Origin: a virus
Reading direction: 5' to 3' (one strand)
Virus record (IMG/VR): IMGVR_UViG_3300027969_000162
Coordinates: 1 to 45,113 of that record
DNA length: 45,113 nt
Positions 21,861 through 29,507 of the stretch are shown here, piece by piece; position 1 is the first letter of the stretch, and each line of letters starts with the position of its first letter. Both the position numbers and the translations under genes were made by a program. Below the pieces are notes generated by a model that was given only the letters and a program-made list of their open reading frames with translations, made no database searches and had not been told where the DNA came from.

Positions 21861-22792
21861 ACATACTTTCTCATATGAGCCCAACACTCTCCATTTTCAA
21901 TTTCATCAAAGTTCCAATGGAACATGGCCAGGCGTTCTACCCATTTTTGTCTATCTAGTAAATTTGGAGTTTCTATCTGTGAAAGATCTAGATTTGCAAT
22001 TTCTGCACATTGACTATGTATAGGATCAGTAACAAAAATTGGATATCCTTCTATGGCTGCTCCTACCGTGGGGCTCGAATTATGATTAACTACAGCCCAA
22101 CAATTTTTTAAATCTTGCTCTAACGTGCTGCCATCTTTTGACAATCGTACACCCTTTAACATTCCTATTTTCTTAATTAGGTTGTTTGGGCTAAGATATC
22201 CCTTAGCACCTTTATCTCCTGGATGGGCACGAATAATGATATCTCTGGTTGAATGTTTTCTTATTTCTTTAATTGTCTTTGCAGTCCAATCAATTACATC
22301 GTAGCCGCCCATTGACCATCCACCGTTACGCTGTAGACATAATAAAATATGATTGCCGTTAGATCGATAATCTCTTAATGCAATATCTAAGTTTGCAGAT
22401 AACTTAGTCCACCGACTAGGATCAATTACGTTATCGCAATAATTTCCTGTATTTGGAAATATTCCATTATAGCTATATCTAAGATAGTGTTTGGGATTTG
22501 CAGTATTTTTATAAAGAAATAAATTACTGTCAGCTAGTATTGTATGTTTGCCTCTACGATTTTGAAAATCAACAATTTGTTTTCTAAAATCTAAATGCGG
22601 ACTAGTTTTAGAATTTTCATGGACCCATCCGATCATCATGGCAACGTCTGCTTCTATAAGAGTTCTGTCAGAATGTAATACTACCTCGTCTCCGGTATAC
22701 GCTACGCCCATAGCAAAACGCTCAAGAATTTCTCCTTTTTCTACGTTTTTATTATTAGGTGGTAGGCAACCAAGGTAGGATACAAATTTCAT
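21857..22792 (-). CDS. Capsule-type glycosyltransferase (KpsC/KpsS-like), copy 2
   Basis: The product is 311 residues. DIIIRAHPGDKG, then CWAVVNHNSSPTVGAAIEGYPIFVTD and a C-terminal DLSQIETPNLLDRQKWVERLA match the motif order of copies 1 (17995) and 3 (24233). The whole protein keeps an N-terminal half (YLGCLPPNNKNVEKGEIL) specific to this copy. It overlaps its neighbours by ATGA on both sides. It probably adds a sugar, perhaps Kdo-like, to a lipid or glycan acceptor at the inner membrane; this is an inference from the family. Confidence 0.7.
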   Translation of the reverse strand: MKFVSYLGCLPPNNKNVEKGEILERFAMGVAYTGDEVVLHSDRTLIEADVAMMIGWVHENSKTSPHLDFRKQIVDFQNRRGKHTILADSNLFLYKNTANPKHYLRYSYNGIFPNTGNYCDNVIDPSRWTKLSANLDIALRDYRSNGNHILLCLQRNGGWSMGGYDVIDWTAKTIKEIRKHSTRDIIIRAHPGDKGAKGYLSPNNLIKKIGMLKGVRLSKDGSTLEQDLKNCWAVVNHNSSPTVGAAIEGYPIFVTDPIHSQCAEIANLDLSQIETPNLLDRQKWVERLAMFHWNFDEIENGECWAHMRKYV

Positions 22793-24243
22793 TTTCTCTT
22801 TTTCTCTTTAACGAGATTACCGTTTTCGCTATTCAGTGCATTTTTTCTGTCAATGCCTAGGTAATGAGTGAATATATCTTTAAGATAACTTTTCTCCATC
22901 GCAACACGATTTATAGCATCACCTGGAATATCGTTCCATGTACTATAATGAGGAACATATGTTTTTAGGCTCCAGGTCTTGCTTAACTCTGTCACTGCAT
23001 AATGATCATAGGGCTGCGGAACTTTATAAATTCTTCCATCGTACCACATTTTAGAATAGTCTCTAATGAATGTTTGGAAATCTGAATGTCTAGAATTAAA
23101 TGCTACAATGCCGGTGTCGATGTAGTCTTTAGAAGGATGATCACTTCCGCAATTTAATGTTCCCCATACTTCTGTTCTTGGATGCAACAGTTCGATAGCT
23201 CTTGATTTTGTTAATGGCTGTGTTACCATAACATCGGCGTCCAACCATATAACTAGGCCCTTAAAGGTCCTTGCGGCCCAGACCTGTGTACGACTTTTTT
23301 TCCAAAACCTATCGGCTTTTGTTCCACCCATACCTTCGGATAACCATGGATCGTCTGGTGACGCCACTTCTTTATAGAAGCTGACATTTCTACCTAAACC
23401 TAAATCAACAGGCTTGTCATCCCAAACAAATACAATGTCGCCTGGCAAATTTTCCCAGCTTGGTAATGTTATATTGGCAACATAATTATAGTATTCTCTA
23501 GATAGTGAAGTCACCCAAGTGATTGCAGTATGAGTTTGAGTATTACTGAGACTTAATTCTTGAGCGTAGTCGATAAGATACTTGTACCATACATCTTTAT
23601 ATTCACAATCTTTGTATTTGTCAAACCACGGTCCGCCTTCAGTCCAATGATAGGCACAAGGTTTTCCTACTTCTTCTTCTTTGTTCCACCCAACTAAAAA
23701 ATTATATCTAGCAGGCAGTTCTCCAATTTCTTCATCTTGAAGCCATTGGAACCTATGTAAGTATGCACCGTCTCTGGTGTTGACATCATCAGGTGTTAAT
23801 CGTAAATTGCCAGGATGTTCACAGTTCCATAAGATAACACTAGACCAATTTTTTCTAGGATATTGCGTTTGTGTTTTGCCATCCATTTTCACAGTATTAG
23901 TTGGTTTGTGATCGTGCTTAACTACCATAACCGCATACCTAGGATCGGCATTTTTAAATAATTCTTCAATATTGATATCCCATACTATATCGCAGTCACA
24001 GAATAGTGCCCAGCCTTGATAGTTAGCCAATGCCGGAACTAGGAATCTAGTAAATGTAAAATCAGTGCTGCCCAAATTATCAACTTCACGAGTATAGAGA
24101 CCTTCTCTTCTTAATTGTGATTGCTTTAATGGCTTTACATCGGCAGTGGGTGAATTTTTATATATTGAATATTCACATACTTTGTAAGCAATATCTTCTC
24201 TAGCATCGTATCCAATATAAACTGGCAGTGTATCAAGATCCAT
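22789..24243 (-). CDS. Two-domain glycosyltransferase (tandem GT-A)
   Basis: The product is 484 residues. Domain 1 (1..225) opens VYIGYDAREDIAYKVCEYS and has Asp83-Cys-Asp85 in LFCDCDIVW, like GT8-type enzymes. Domain 2 (238..484) opens AITWVTSLSREYYNYV and has Asp335-Ala-Asp337 in VIWLDADVMV, preceded by RFWKKSRTQVWAA, a block shared with the proteins at 26396 and 27818. Two active sites in one chain suggest consecutive transfers on one glycan. The start overlaps the end of copy 3 by 11 bases. The Lys-rich tail is low complexity. Confidence 0.78.
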   Translation of the reverse strand: MDLDTLPVYIGYDAREDIAYKVCEYSIYKNSPTADVKPLKQSQLRREGLYTREVDNLGSTDFTFTRFLVPALANYQGWALFCDCDIVWDINIEELFKNADPRYAVMVVKHDHKPTNTVKMDGKTQTQYPRKNWSSVILWNCEHPGNLRLTPDDVNTRDGAYLHRFQWLQDEEIGELPARYNFLVGWNKEEEVGKPCAYHWTEGGPWFDKYKDCEYKDVWYKYLIDYAQELSLSNTQTHTAITWVTSLSREYYNYVANITLPSWENLPGDIVFVWDDKPVDLGLGRNVSFYKEVASPDDPWLSEGMGGTKADRFWKKSRTQVWAARTFKGLVIWLDADVMVTQPLTKSRAIELLHPRTEVWGTLNCGSDHPSKDYIDTGIVAFNSRHSDFQTFIRDYSKMWYDGRIYKVPQPYDHYAVTELSKTWSLKTYVPHYSTWNDIPGDAINRVAMEKSYLKDIFTHYLGIDRKNALNSENGNLVKEKKRK

Positions 24244-25036
24244 TTAAAATTCTCCAAGCTGTTCCGTCTTTTAGTTCGTTAATGTGAAATTGACCATAGG
24301 CAAGATGGTGCGCCCATGCTTCAACTTTTTCCATTTCTGGATAATAGGGTGTTTCTATCTTTGATAGGTCTTGTTCAGTTACTGGCTTTGCCGCATGAGT
24401 AGGGGAGAGTGTAAATGCGGGGTATCCGTACATAACTGCTTCTGTGGCGGCGTTGCTATTAAATGTAATTAGTGCATGAACATCGTCGTCCAACGCTTCT
24501 TTAAGAGAATTAGTAACCATTCTATCAGTTCTACTCTTTACACGATCTCTAACTTCAATAGGACGGTCTGTATATTGTTTAATAGTGTCAATGGTTTCTT
24601 GTACCCACTGATCTAAATCCAAGTCGTAAAATTTCATGGGCTTTTCGTCGGGCTTGGCAATTAAAATCTTTCTTCCGCCCTTCTTCCATTTGTGTAATGG
24701 TATTGCTAATCGTTTAAATCTATCAGCTGGTCTATTAACAATTTCGTCGTGTTGCAAATCGTTTTTTACTATTCTATGATAATACTTCCACCCCATAGGG
24801 TTCAACGGACCTTGTTGATTGCCCATGTATCCGGTATCCATAAAATAAAAATCACGGCCTTCAAACCAGCAGCGTTTCATTATTTTATGTTTAAGTATTC
24901 CTCTTAACACTAACGGATCTTCACTATCGTCATATTTAAAATCATCTGAGCTGATTACTCGGCCACCGGATCCTATAGCAAACATATTAATATATTCGTC
25001 TTTTCCTTCTTTACTTAGAAATATCCAGTTGTTCAT
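24233..25036 (-). CDS. Capsule-type glycosyltransferase (KpsC/KpsS-like), copy 3
   Basis: The product is 267 residues. ALITFNSNAATEAVMYGYPAF replaces the VVNHNS loop of copies 1 and 2, and DLSKIETPYYPEMEKVEAW and FHINELKDGTAW match copy 2's ending (FHWNFDEIENGECW). The RPH motif of the other copies is changed to PIEVRDRVKSR, so this is the most diverged copy and may be inactive or have another donor. It overlaps both neighbours by a few bases in the leftward operon. Confidence 0.68.
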   Translation of the reverse strand: MNNWIFLSKEGKDEYINMFAIGSGGRVISSDDFKYDDSEDPLVLRGILKHKIMKRCWFEGRDFYFMDTGYMGNQQGPLNPMGWKYYHRIVKNDLQHDEIVNRPADRFKRLAIPLHKWKKGGRKILIAKPDEKPMKFYDLDLDQWVQETIDTIKQYTDRPIEVRDRVKSRTDRMVTNSLKEALDDDVHALITFNSNAATEAVMYGYPAFTLSPTHAAKPVTEQDLSKIETPYYPEMEKVEAWAHHLAYGQFHINELKDGTAWRILNGS

Positions 25037-25800
25037 TTTCTTTCTATATCCTCTTCAATACAGCTTTGACCGAATTGTATTTCAACAATTTTACAAGGTA
25101 TATCAAACGGGTTAGTTAATTGATGCCAGTCGGCAACCGGTATTTTAAATTCTTGATGCTGCTTTAATTGTGCCGGAGGTAAACGATAACCATTAGGCAT
25201 CATACTGTTAACTACGCACTCACCTTCACTGACCATCCAGTATTCTGCACGTAGTTGATGGCGCTGCATACTTAGACTCTTGCCAGGCTCCACGGTAAGT
25301 TCTTTGACTTTCATGCCGGGCACTTCATGTAGCACACGATAGTAGCCCCACTGACGTTCGGTTTTTGGCGCTTTCCATTCTTGCAATATCCAAGAACTAG
25401 AATTCATCTTGTGTTCGCCACCTACACCAAATACAAAATCTAAATGCAACATTTCTTCTAGTACATCCATTTCTGGAATATTAGTTTTAGTACGATCACC
25501 ACCGTTGGCGAATACAATTTTATCGTTGGGATATATTGCTCTTACTTTTCTAATAGCGTCTTTTGCACTACCGTCTGCGTCGTCAAAGTTAATAACACGA
25601 TCTACATCTTTGATCGCACTTAGAATACTGGCACGTTCTTCCCAGGGCATAAACTCTTGCCCCTTCTTACGGCGTAGCCATGCATCAGAGTTTGCACCGA
25701 CGATTAAAATATCGCCTAATTTTTTAGCCTCTTTGATGTAGTTAATATGTCCTGAATGAATTGGGTCAAAACCACCCGTTGCAATTACTATTGTTTTCAT
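25033..25800 (-). CDS. Fusion: HldE-like nucleotidyltransferase + ManC-like cupin
   Basis: The product is 255 residues from the ATG at 25800 (ATGA overlap with the previous stop). Residues 1..135 form a cytidylyltransferase-fold domain: GGFDPIHSGHINYIKEAKKLGD with the HxGH motif His15..His18, then GANSDAWLRRKKG and NGGDRTKTNIPE. This fits the adenylyltransferase half of HldE/RfaE or a glycerol-phosphate-type nucleotidyltransferase. Residues 150..255 (WGYYRVLHEVPGMKVKELTV, EPGKSLSMQRHQLRAEYW) match the C-terminal mannose-6-phosphate isomerase cupin of ManC. One chain may thus isomerise and activate a sugar phosphate. This pairing is unusual to me. Confidence 0.78.
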   Translation of the reverse strand: MKTIVIATGGFDPIHSGHINYIKEAKKLGDILIVGANSDAWLRRKKGQEFMPWEERASILSAIKDVDRVINFDDADGSAKDAIRKVRAIYPNDKIVFANGGDRTKTNIPEMDVLEEMLHLDFVFGVGGEHKMNSSSWILQEWKAPKTERQWGYYRVLHEVPGMKVKELTVEPGKSLSMQRHQLRAEYWMVSEGECVVNSMMPNGYRLPPAQLKQHQEFKIPVADWHQLTNPFDIPCKIVEIQFGQSCIEEDIERK

Positions 25801-26387
25801 CTTTTTGAATGTATCCATTCGCTAAAAGATACTTTTTCAAAATCAATATCCTTGTTAATATACCAAGTTTCAAACATTTTTTCTGGGGATCTATGATAGA
25901 CATCATACACTGCTATCTTATATCCTCGATCGAGTAAAAATTCATTAGCCGCTAATTCATATTTTTCATCTGCTTGATATCTATCGTGTTCAAAAGTAAT
26001 TACATTAAAAGTAAAGCCTTGGTTAATGATTCTAGTTAATGCGTTTAATGTATTTTCTGGAGGTTCGATATCGCAAGAAAGATAGTCTATTTGGTTAGAT
26101 AAATTATTTTCAAGAGCTGCTACATTATAATCAAAGGTTAAAGCATTGTCCCAATAAACTTTATTTTTTCTTTCATTCTGATTATCCCAGTGAGTTTTGT
26201 AATCAGTATCTAATTCGATACTGAATCCTTTATAATTTCCAAATACTTCTAGATTGTAAGTGTTGCTTCTTTTTTTTGGCAAGTGTGCCCCAATTTCAAT
26301 ATAGGTGCCATTTTGTCCAATTATGTCTGCAACAAATTTATCTTGAAATGCCTGAGAGCACTTTTTGTCTAAAATAATATTATTCAT
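25797..26387 (-). CDS. FkbM-type methyltransferase, leftward
   Basis: The product is 196 residues. CSQAFQDKFVADIIGQNGTYIEIGAHLP is the typical FkbM start with the SAM-binding GxYIEIGA loop. FSIELDTDY follows as the acidic second strand, and IDYLSCDIEPPE as the motif IV region. FkbM enzymes O-methylate sugars or polyketides; here the acceptor is probably a sugar of the encoded glycan. The ATG lies exactly five bases after a late octamer and has no Shine-Dalgarno sequence. Confidence 0.75.
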   Translation of the reverse strand: MNNIILDKKCSQAFQDKFVADIIGQNGTYIEIGAHLPKKRSNTYNLEVFGNYKGFSIELDTDYKTHWDNQNERKNKVYWDNALTFDYNVAALENNLSNQIDYLSCDIEPPENTLNALTRIINQGFTFNVITFEHDRYQADEKYELAANEFLLDRGYKIAVYDVYHRSPEKMFETWYINKDIDFEKVSFSEWIHSKR

Positions 26388-26392
26388 GTTGA

Positions 26393-26400
26393 TATTTATC
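26393..26400 (-). promoter_or_regulatory. Late octamer GATAAATA, 5 bases before ATG
   Basis: The box (26400..26393 leftward) contains the TAA stop of the gene at 26396 and is followed by TCAAC and the ATG at 26387. Predicted +1 is the A of ATG. Confidence 0.7.
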
Positions 26401-27106
26401 TGCTACTATTATTGGCAATTTTTTCGTGGATAAAATGTTTACTATCTGTTAAATTTTTTCTAATGGGTTTTGATTCTTTACTGCCCCAATGATAAAATCC
26501 AAAACTATAACTATGTTGACCTTGCCCATGGTCCCAATTTGGAATTTTATAAAACGGATATTTTTTAATCATTTCTGCTACAACATCTCCATCATAGGGC
26601 TTTGGCAATTTTAAAATCTCTCCGCTTTCCCACATATTTTCGTATTCGTAAACTAAATCATTTAACAACGGATGTACAGGATTAATAAAAATCATTCCGG
26701 AATCTATATCATTAATTTGACTATTTCCCAATCCCCATACGCAGTTTGATTTTAAAAAATTATCTATATGTTTGTTAAAAATATCTTGATTAAAATCATA
26801 AACTTCAATATCAGTATCTAACAAAACAATACACTCATAAGATTTTAAATTTTTAATAGCCCAGACCTGAGATCTCATCTTCTTCCAAAAATTATTTTGC
26901 TTTCGAGATCTAGTATGAGTTTTTAAAAAATTTGAATTAGGATTATCTATAGTGTTGGAATTAATCACGGTAAAACCGTTATAGGATTCAAAATCGCATA
27001 TTAGATATTTGTCCCCAGGCAACGTATTCCAAGAAGGTACACAGCAAGAGGCAATAATATCCCAATAAATTAAATCTGTTAGTCCGGACCAGGCTATTTT
27101 TTGCAT
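26396..27106 (-). CDS. GT-A type glycosyltransferase
   Basis: The product is 236 residues from the ATG at 27106, which aligns with the starts of its paralogues. NNFWKKMRSQVWAIKNL then Asp97-Thr-Asp99 in IVLLDTDIEV, and the later IDSGMIFINPVHPL, match the proteins at 27818 and 22789 (domain 2). The second residue of DxD-Val is less typical but the two acidic positions are intact. A late box lies four bases before the ATG. The sugar and acceptor are unknown. Confidence 0.72.
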   Translation of the reverse strand: MQKIAWSGLTDLIYWDIIASCCVPSWNTLPGDKYLICDFESYNGFTVINSNTIDNPNSNFLKTHTRSRKQNNFWKKMRSQVWAIKNLKSYECIVLLDTDIEVYDFNQDIFNKHIDNFLKSNCVWGLGNSQINDIDSGMIFINPVHPLLNDLVYEYENMWESGEILKLPKPYDGDVVAEMIKKYPFYKIPNWDHGQGQHSYSFGFYHWGSKESKPIRKNLTDSKHFIHEKIANNSSR

Positions 27107-27110
27107 CTTG

Positions 27111-27118
27111 TATTTATA
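27111..27118 (-). promoter_or_regulatory. Late promoter octamer TATAAATA, leftward
   Basis: A perfect T4 late box stands four bases before the ATG at 27106. It forms a divergent pair with the box at 27134. Confidence 0.7.
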
Positions 27119-27133
27119 TGCGTATATTATGAT

Positions 27134-27141
27134 GATAAATA
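27134..27141 (+). promoter_or_regulatory. Late promoter octamer GATAAATA, rightward
   Basis: Predicted +1 is about 27147, giving a 14-base leader with GGAG before the ATG at 27161, a normal Shine-Dalgarno layout. Confidence 0.7.
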
Positions 27142-27160
27142 TATTACAACGGAGATAAGA

Positions 27161-27751
27161 ATGAAACATCCTAGAATGACTCAAATATTTTTAAACGCTA
27201 TCTGGAATGGTAGGCCGAACGGATTTTACGTAGAGATTGGCGCTTGGGACGGACGAAAGAAAAATAGTACTATCATTTTAGAAAATCTAGGGTGGGACGG
27301 AGTATGTATTGAACCAACTCCTGAAAGTTTTGAAGCATTGACAAAAACTAGAAAATGTCGATGTTTAAATGTTGCAGTTTTTAATAAAAACGGCACGGCC
27401 GAATTTGCATCTTTTAAAAACGATCCTGCTACAAACGGTCTTATAGAAACGCATCCGGATTCACATAAGGTCAAATATAATCAACCGCAAACTCAGTTTA
27501 TTAAAGTTGAGACAAGAGACTGGAGCAGTTTAGAATTACCATCTCATATAGACTATCTTCAACTCGATACCGAAGGGTCGGAGCTGGCTATATTAGATTG
27601 TATAAATTGGTCAAAACAGAACATCTCTTATATCTGTTTAGAAGACAATGCTGCTGAATATGGTGACAAAACTTACTATAATTATATGCTAAACTTAGGA
27701 TATCACTGTATCTTACATCAAGGAGTTGATTTCCTTTGGTACAAGGAATGA
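27161..27751 (+). CDS. FkbM-type methyltransferase, rightward
   Basis: The product is 196 residues from the ATG at 27161 (GGAG eight to eleven bases upstream). NGFYVEIGAWDGRKKNST is the SAM-binding loop, VCIEPTPESFEAL the acidic second strand, and IDYLQLDTEGSELAILD the diagnostic FkbM motif with the LDTEGSE signature. It is closer to classical FkbM proteins than the gene at 25797, so the two are not recent duplicates. It probably methylates a hydroxyl of a sugar in the same glycan. Confidence 0.85.
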   Translation: MKHPRMTQIFLNAIWNGRPNGFYVEIGAWDGRKKNSTIILENLGWDGVCIEPTPESFEALTKTRKCRCLNVAVFNKNGTAEFASFKNDPATNGLIETHPDSHKVKYNQPQTQFIKVETRDWSSLELPSHIDYLQLDTEGSELAILDCINWSKQNISYICLEDNAAEYGDKTYYNYMLNLGYHCILHQGVDFLWYKE

Positions 27752-27804
27752 GTGTGCCTAATTGGATAGACAAGTATAATAGTTTTTTAGTAGTCTTTAA
27801 AGTT

Positions 27805-27812
27805 AATAAATA
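27805..27812 (+). promoter_or_regulatory. Late octamer AATAAATA, 5 bases before ATG
   Basis: The box is followed by ATCTT and then the ATG at 27818, placing the predicted +1 on the A of ATG. No Shine-Dalgarno sequence is present. Confidence 0.6.
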
Positions 27813-27817
27813 ATCTT

Positions 27818-28504
27818 ATGAATGTACATAAAATAATATGGGTTACTGCCTTTAGTCAACAATATCACGATACGGTATTTTCTAAAGTTATAGATAGTTG
27901 GGATTTATTACCTGGAACTGTTGAGTTTTTAATCGATGATCCGTTAGTAAAAATAAATTCCAAATATAATATGGATATTGTAAATCTCGGCGAGTTATCT
28001 TCGAAAAATTTTAGTGCTGCTGAAATAAAATTTTGGAAAAAAAGTAGATCGATCGTACATGCCATAGAAAAATATAAAGAAAATTACGATATATGCATTT
28101 GGTTAGATGCAGATGTTCAAGTTTTAGAAAAACCTGATTTAACACTATTGCTGCCAAATGAAGACGAACTATTGAGTGCGAATAGAAAGATTCCAAAAAA
28201 TAATACAGCTATAGATACCGGTTATGTTGCGTTTAATTTAAAACATCAAAAAATTAACCAGTTTCTTGACCTTTACAAAAATTTCTGGAATACTAACGAA
28301 ATAAACAATTTACCGTATCGATATGATACTTGTGTTTTAGAACAATTGTTATTCACTGCCCCGTTTAACTGGAAAAATTTATGGAATGGCGATATTACCA
28401 AAGGTAAACATTATTGCGGTTTTGAAGATTCTAAGTTAGAAAAATATTTTTATCATTACTGGGGTAAGAAAAGAAAAGAAACAAAGATAACTGAAAAAAA
28501 TTGA
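27818..28504 (+). CDS. GT-A type glycosyltransferase
   Basis: The product is 228 residues beginning MNVHKIIWVTAFSQQYHDTVF. KFWKKSRSIVHAIEKYK and Asp97-Ala-Asp99 in CIWLDADVQV stand at the same residue numbers as in the protein at 26396, and AIDTGYVAFNLKHQKINQF matches the other paralogues. The ending YFYHYWGKKRKE resembles GFYHWGSKES of the 26396 protein. It is a sugar transferase of unknown donor. It follows the FkbM gene by 66 bases with its own late box. Confidence 0.75.
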   Translation: MNVHKIIWVTAFSQQYHDTVFSKVIDSWDLLPGTVEFLIDDPLVKINSKYNMDIVNLGELSSKNFSAAEIKFWKKSRSIVHAIEKYKENYDICIWLDADVQVLEKPDLTLLLPNEDELLSANRKIPKNNTAIDTGYVAFNLKHQKINQFLDLYKNFWNTNEINNLPYRYDTCVLEQLLFTAPFNWKNLWNGDITKGKHYCGFEDSKLEKYFYHYWGKKRKETKITEKN

Positions 28505-28541
28505 TAAGTGTTCTATCATATTTCTTCATTAAATCATTCAT

Positions 28542-29507
28542 TTATAAATTCTGAGACCAATATTTAGAATTTTTAATCCAGCAGTAATAAATTTCAAACC
28601 CTTCGTCGATATCAATCTTGGGACTGAATCCAAAGTCTCGACGTGCTGCGGTAATATCTAATGCACCACGACTAGGAAAATCTGCATCCTTTTCCTTAAC
28701 TTCAACCGTGCCTTTGCCTGCTAGGCTAACTGCTAATTCGGCAGCGGATAACAATGTCTTACTATGGCTTTTAGTTATGTTGTAAGTTTTATTTGCTGTA
28801 TTTTCTGCAAGAGTAGCTGCTACAATTCCGTCGGCTGCATCATCTACGTAGGTAAAATCTAAAGTTTCATTAACGCCATTTACTTTAAGAACACCGCCTC
28901 GCATAGCAGTTAATAAGAATTTGCTAATTACACGGTCTTCAACATCGAGTGGTCCGTAAACTGCACTTGGACGAAAGATTATGTGTTCTATTCCATACTT
29001 GCGTGTATAGTCTTTGATTAACCACTCACCCGCCAGTTTCATAATGCCGTATTGTCCTTGCGGATTACACGTTGCATCTTCTTTAATAAAATCTTTAAAA
29101 TCACCGTAGACCATACTAGAGCTTGTGTAAACAAATCTTTTTACGTTATACTTTACACTTAGTTCTAATAGATTAAGAAGCCCTTCACTCATAGTACGTG
29201 AGCCAAGTGCAGGATTAGCATTAACAACTTTTTGTCTAGGAAAACTTGCAAGATGAATTACGGTATCAAAATTATATTTTGAAAATAACCGATTCATGCC
29301 AACTGGATCGCATATATCTATAAGATAAACTTCACTTGATTTTATTTTTTTAGAACGCTCGGATAATAGATAAGCAAGTTCTGGCTGTGGAATAATTCCA
29401 TAATTAGTTTGTGTATCAGTAATTACAACACTATGTCCTTGTGCTTCTAATTTACTTACTACATTGTGGCCAATAAGACCTAATCCGCCTGTTACTAAGA
29501 TGTTCAT
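28542..29507 (-). CDS. NAD-dependent sugar epimerase/dehydratase
   Basis: The product is 321 residues of the extended SDR family. The NAD loop is VTGGLGLIGHNV (6..17). YTSSSMVYGDF carries the catalytic Ser, and YGIMKLAGEW the Tyr-x3-Lys pair (YGIMK). HIIFRPSAVYGP and the C-terminal RDFGFSPKIDIDEG complete the UDP-glucose-4-epimerase-like pattern. It interconverts or dehydrates a nucleotide sugar; which one cannot be read. It overlaps uvsY by four bases (ATGA), so this cassette gene is expressed with the uvsX-uvsY operon. Confidence 0.82.
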   Translation of the reverse strand: MNILVTGGLGLIGHNVVSKLEAQGHSVVITDTQTNYGIIPQPELAYLLSERSKKIKSSEVYLIDICDPVGMNRLFSKYNFDTVIHLASFPRQKVVNANPALGSRTMSEGLLNLLELSVKYNVKRFVYTSSSMVYGDFKDFIKEDATCNPQGQYGIMKLAGEWLIKDYTRKYGIEHIIFRPSAVYGPLDVEDRVISKFLLTAMRGGVLKVNGVNETLDFTYVDDAADGIVAATLAENTANKTYNITKSHSKTLLSAAELAVSLAGKGTVEVKEKDADFPSRGALDITAARRDFGFSPKIDIDEGFEIYYCWIKNSKYWSQNL

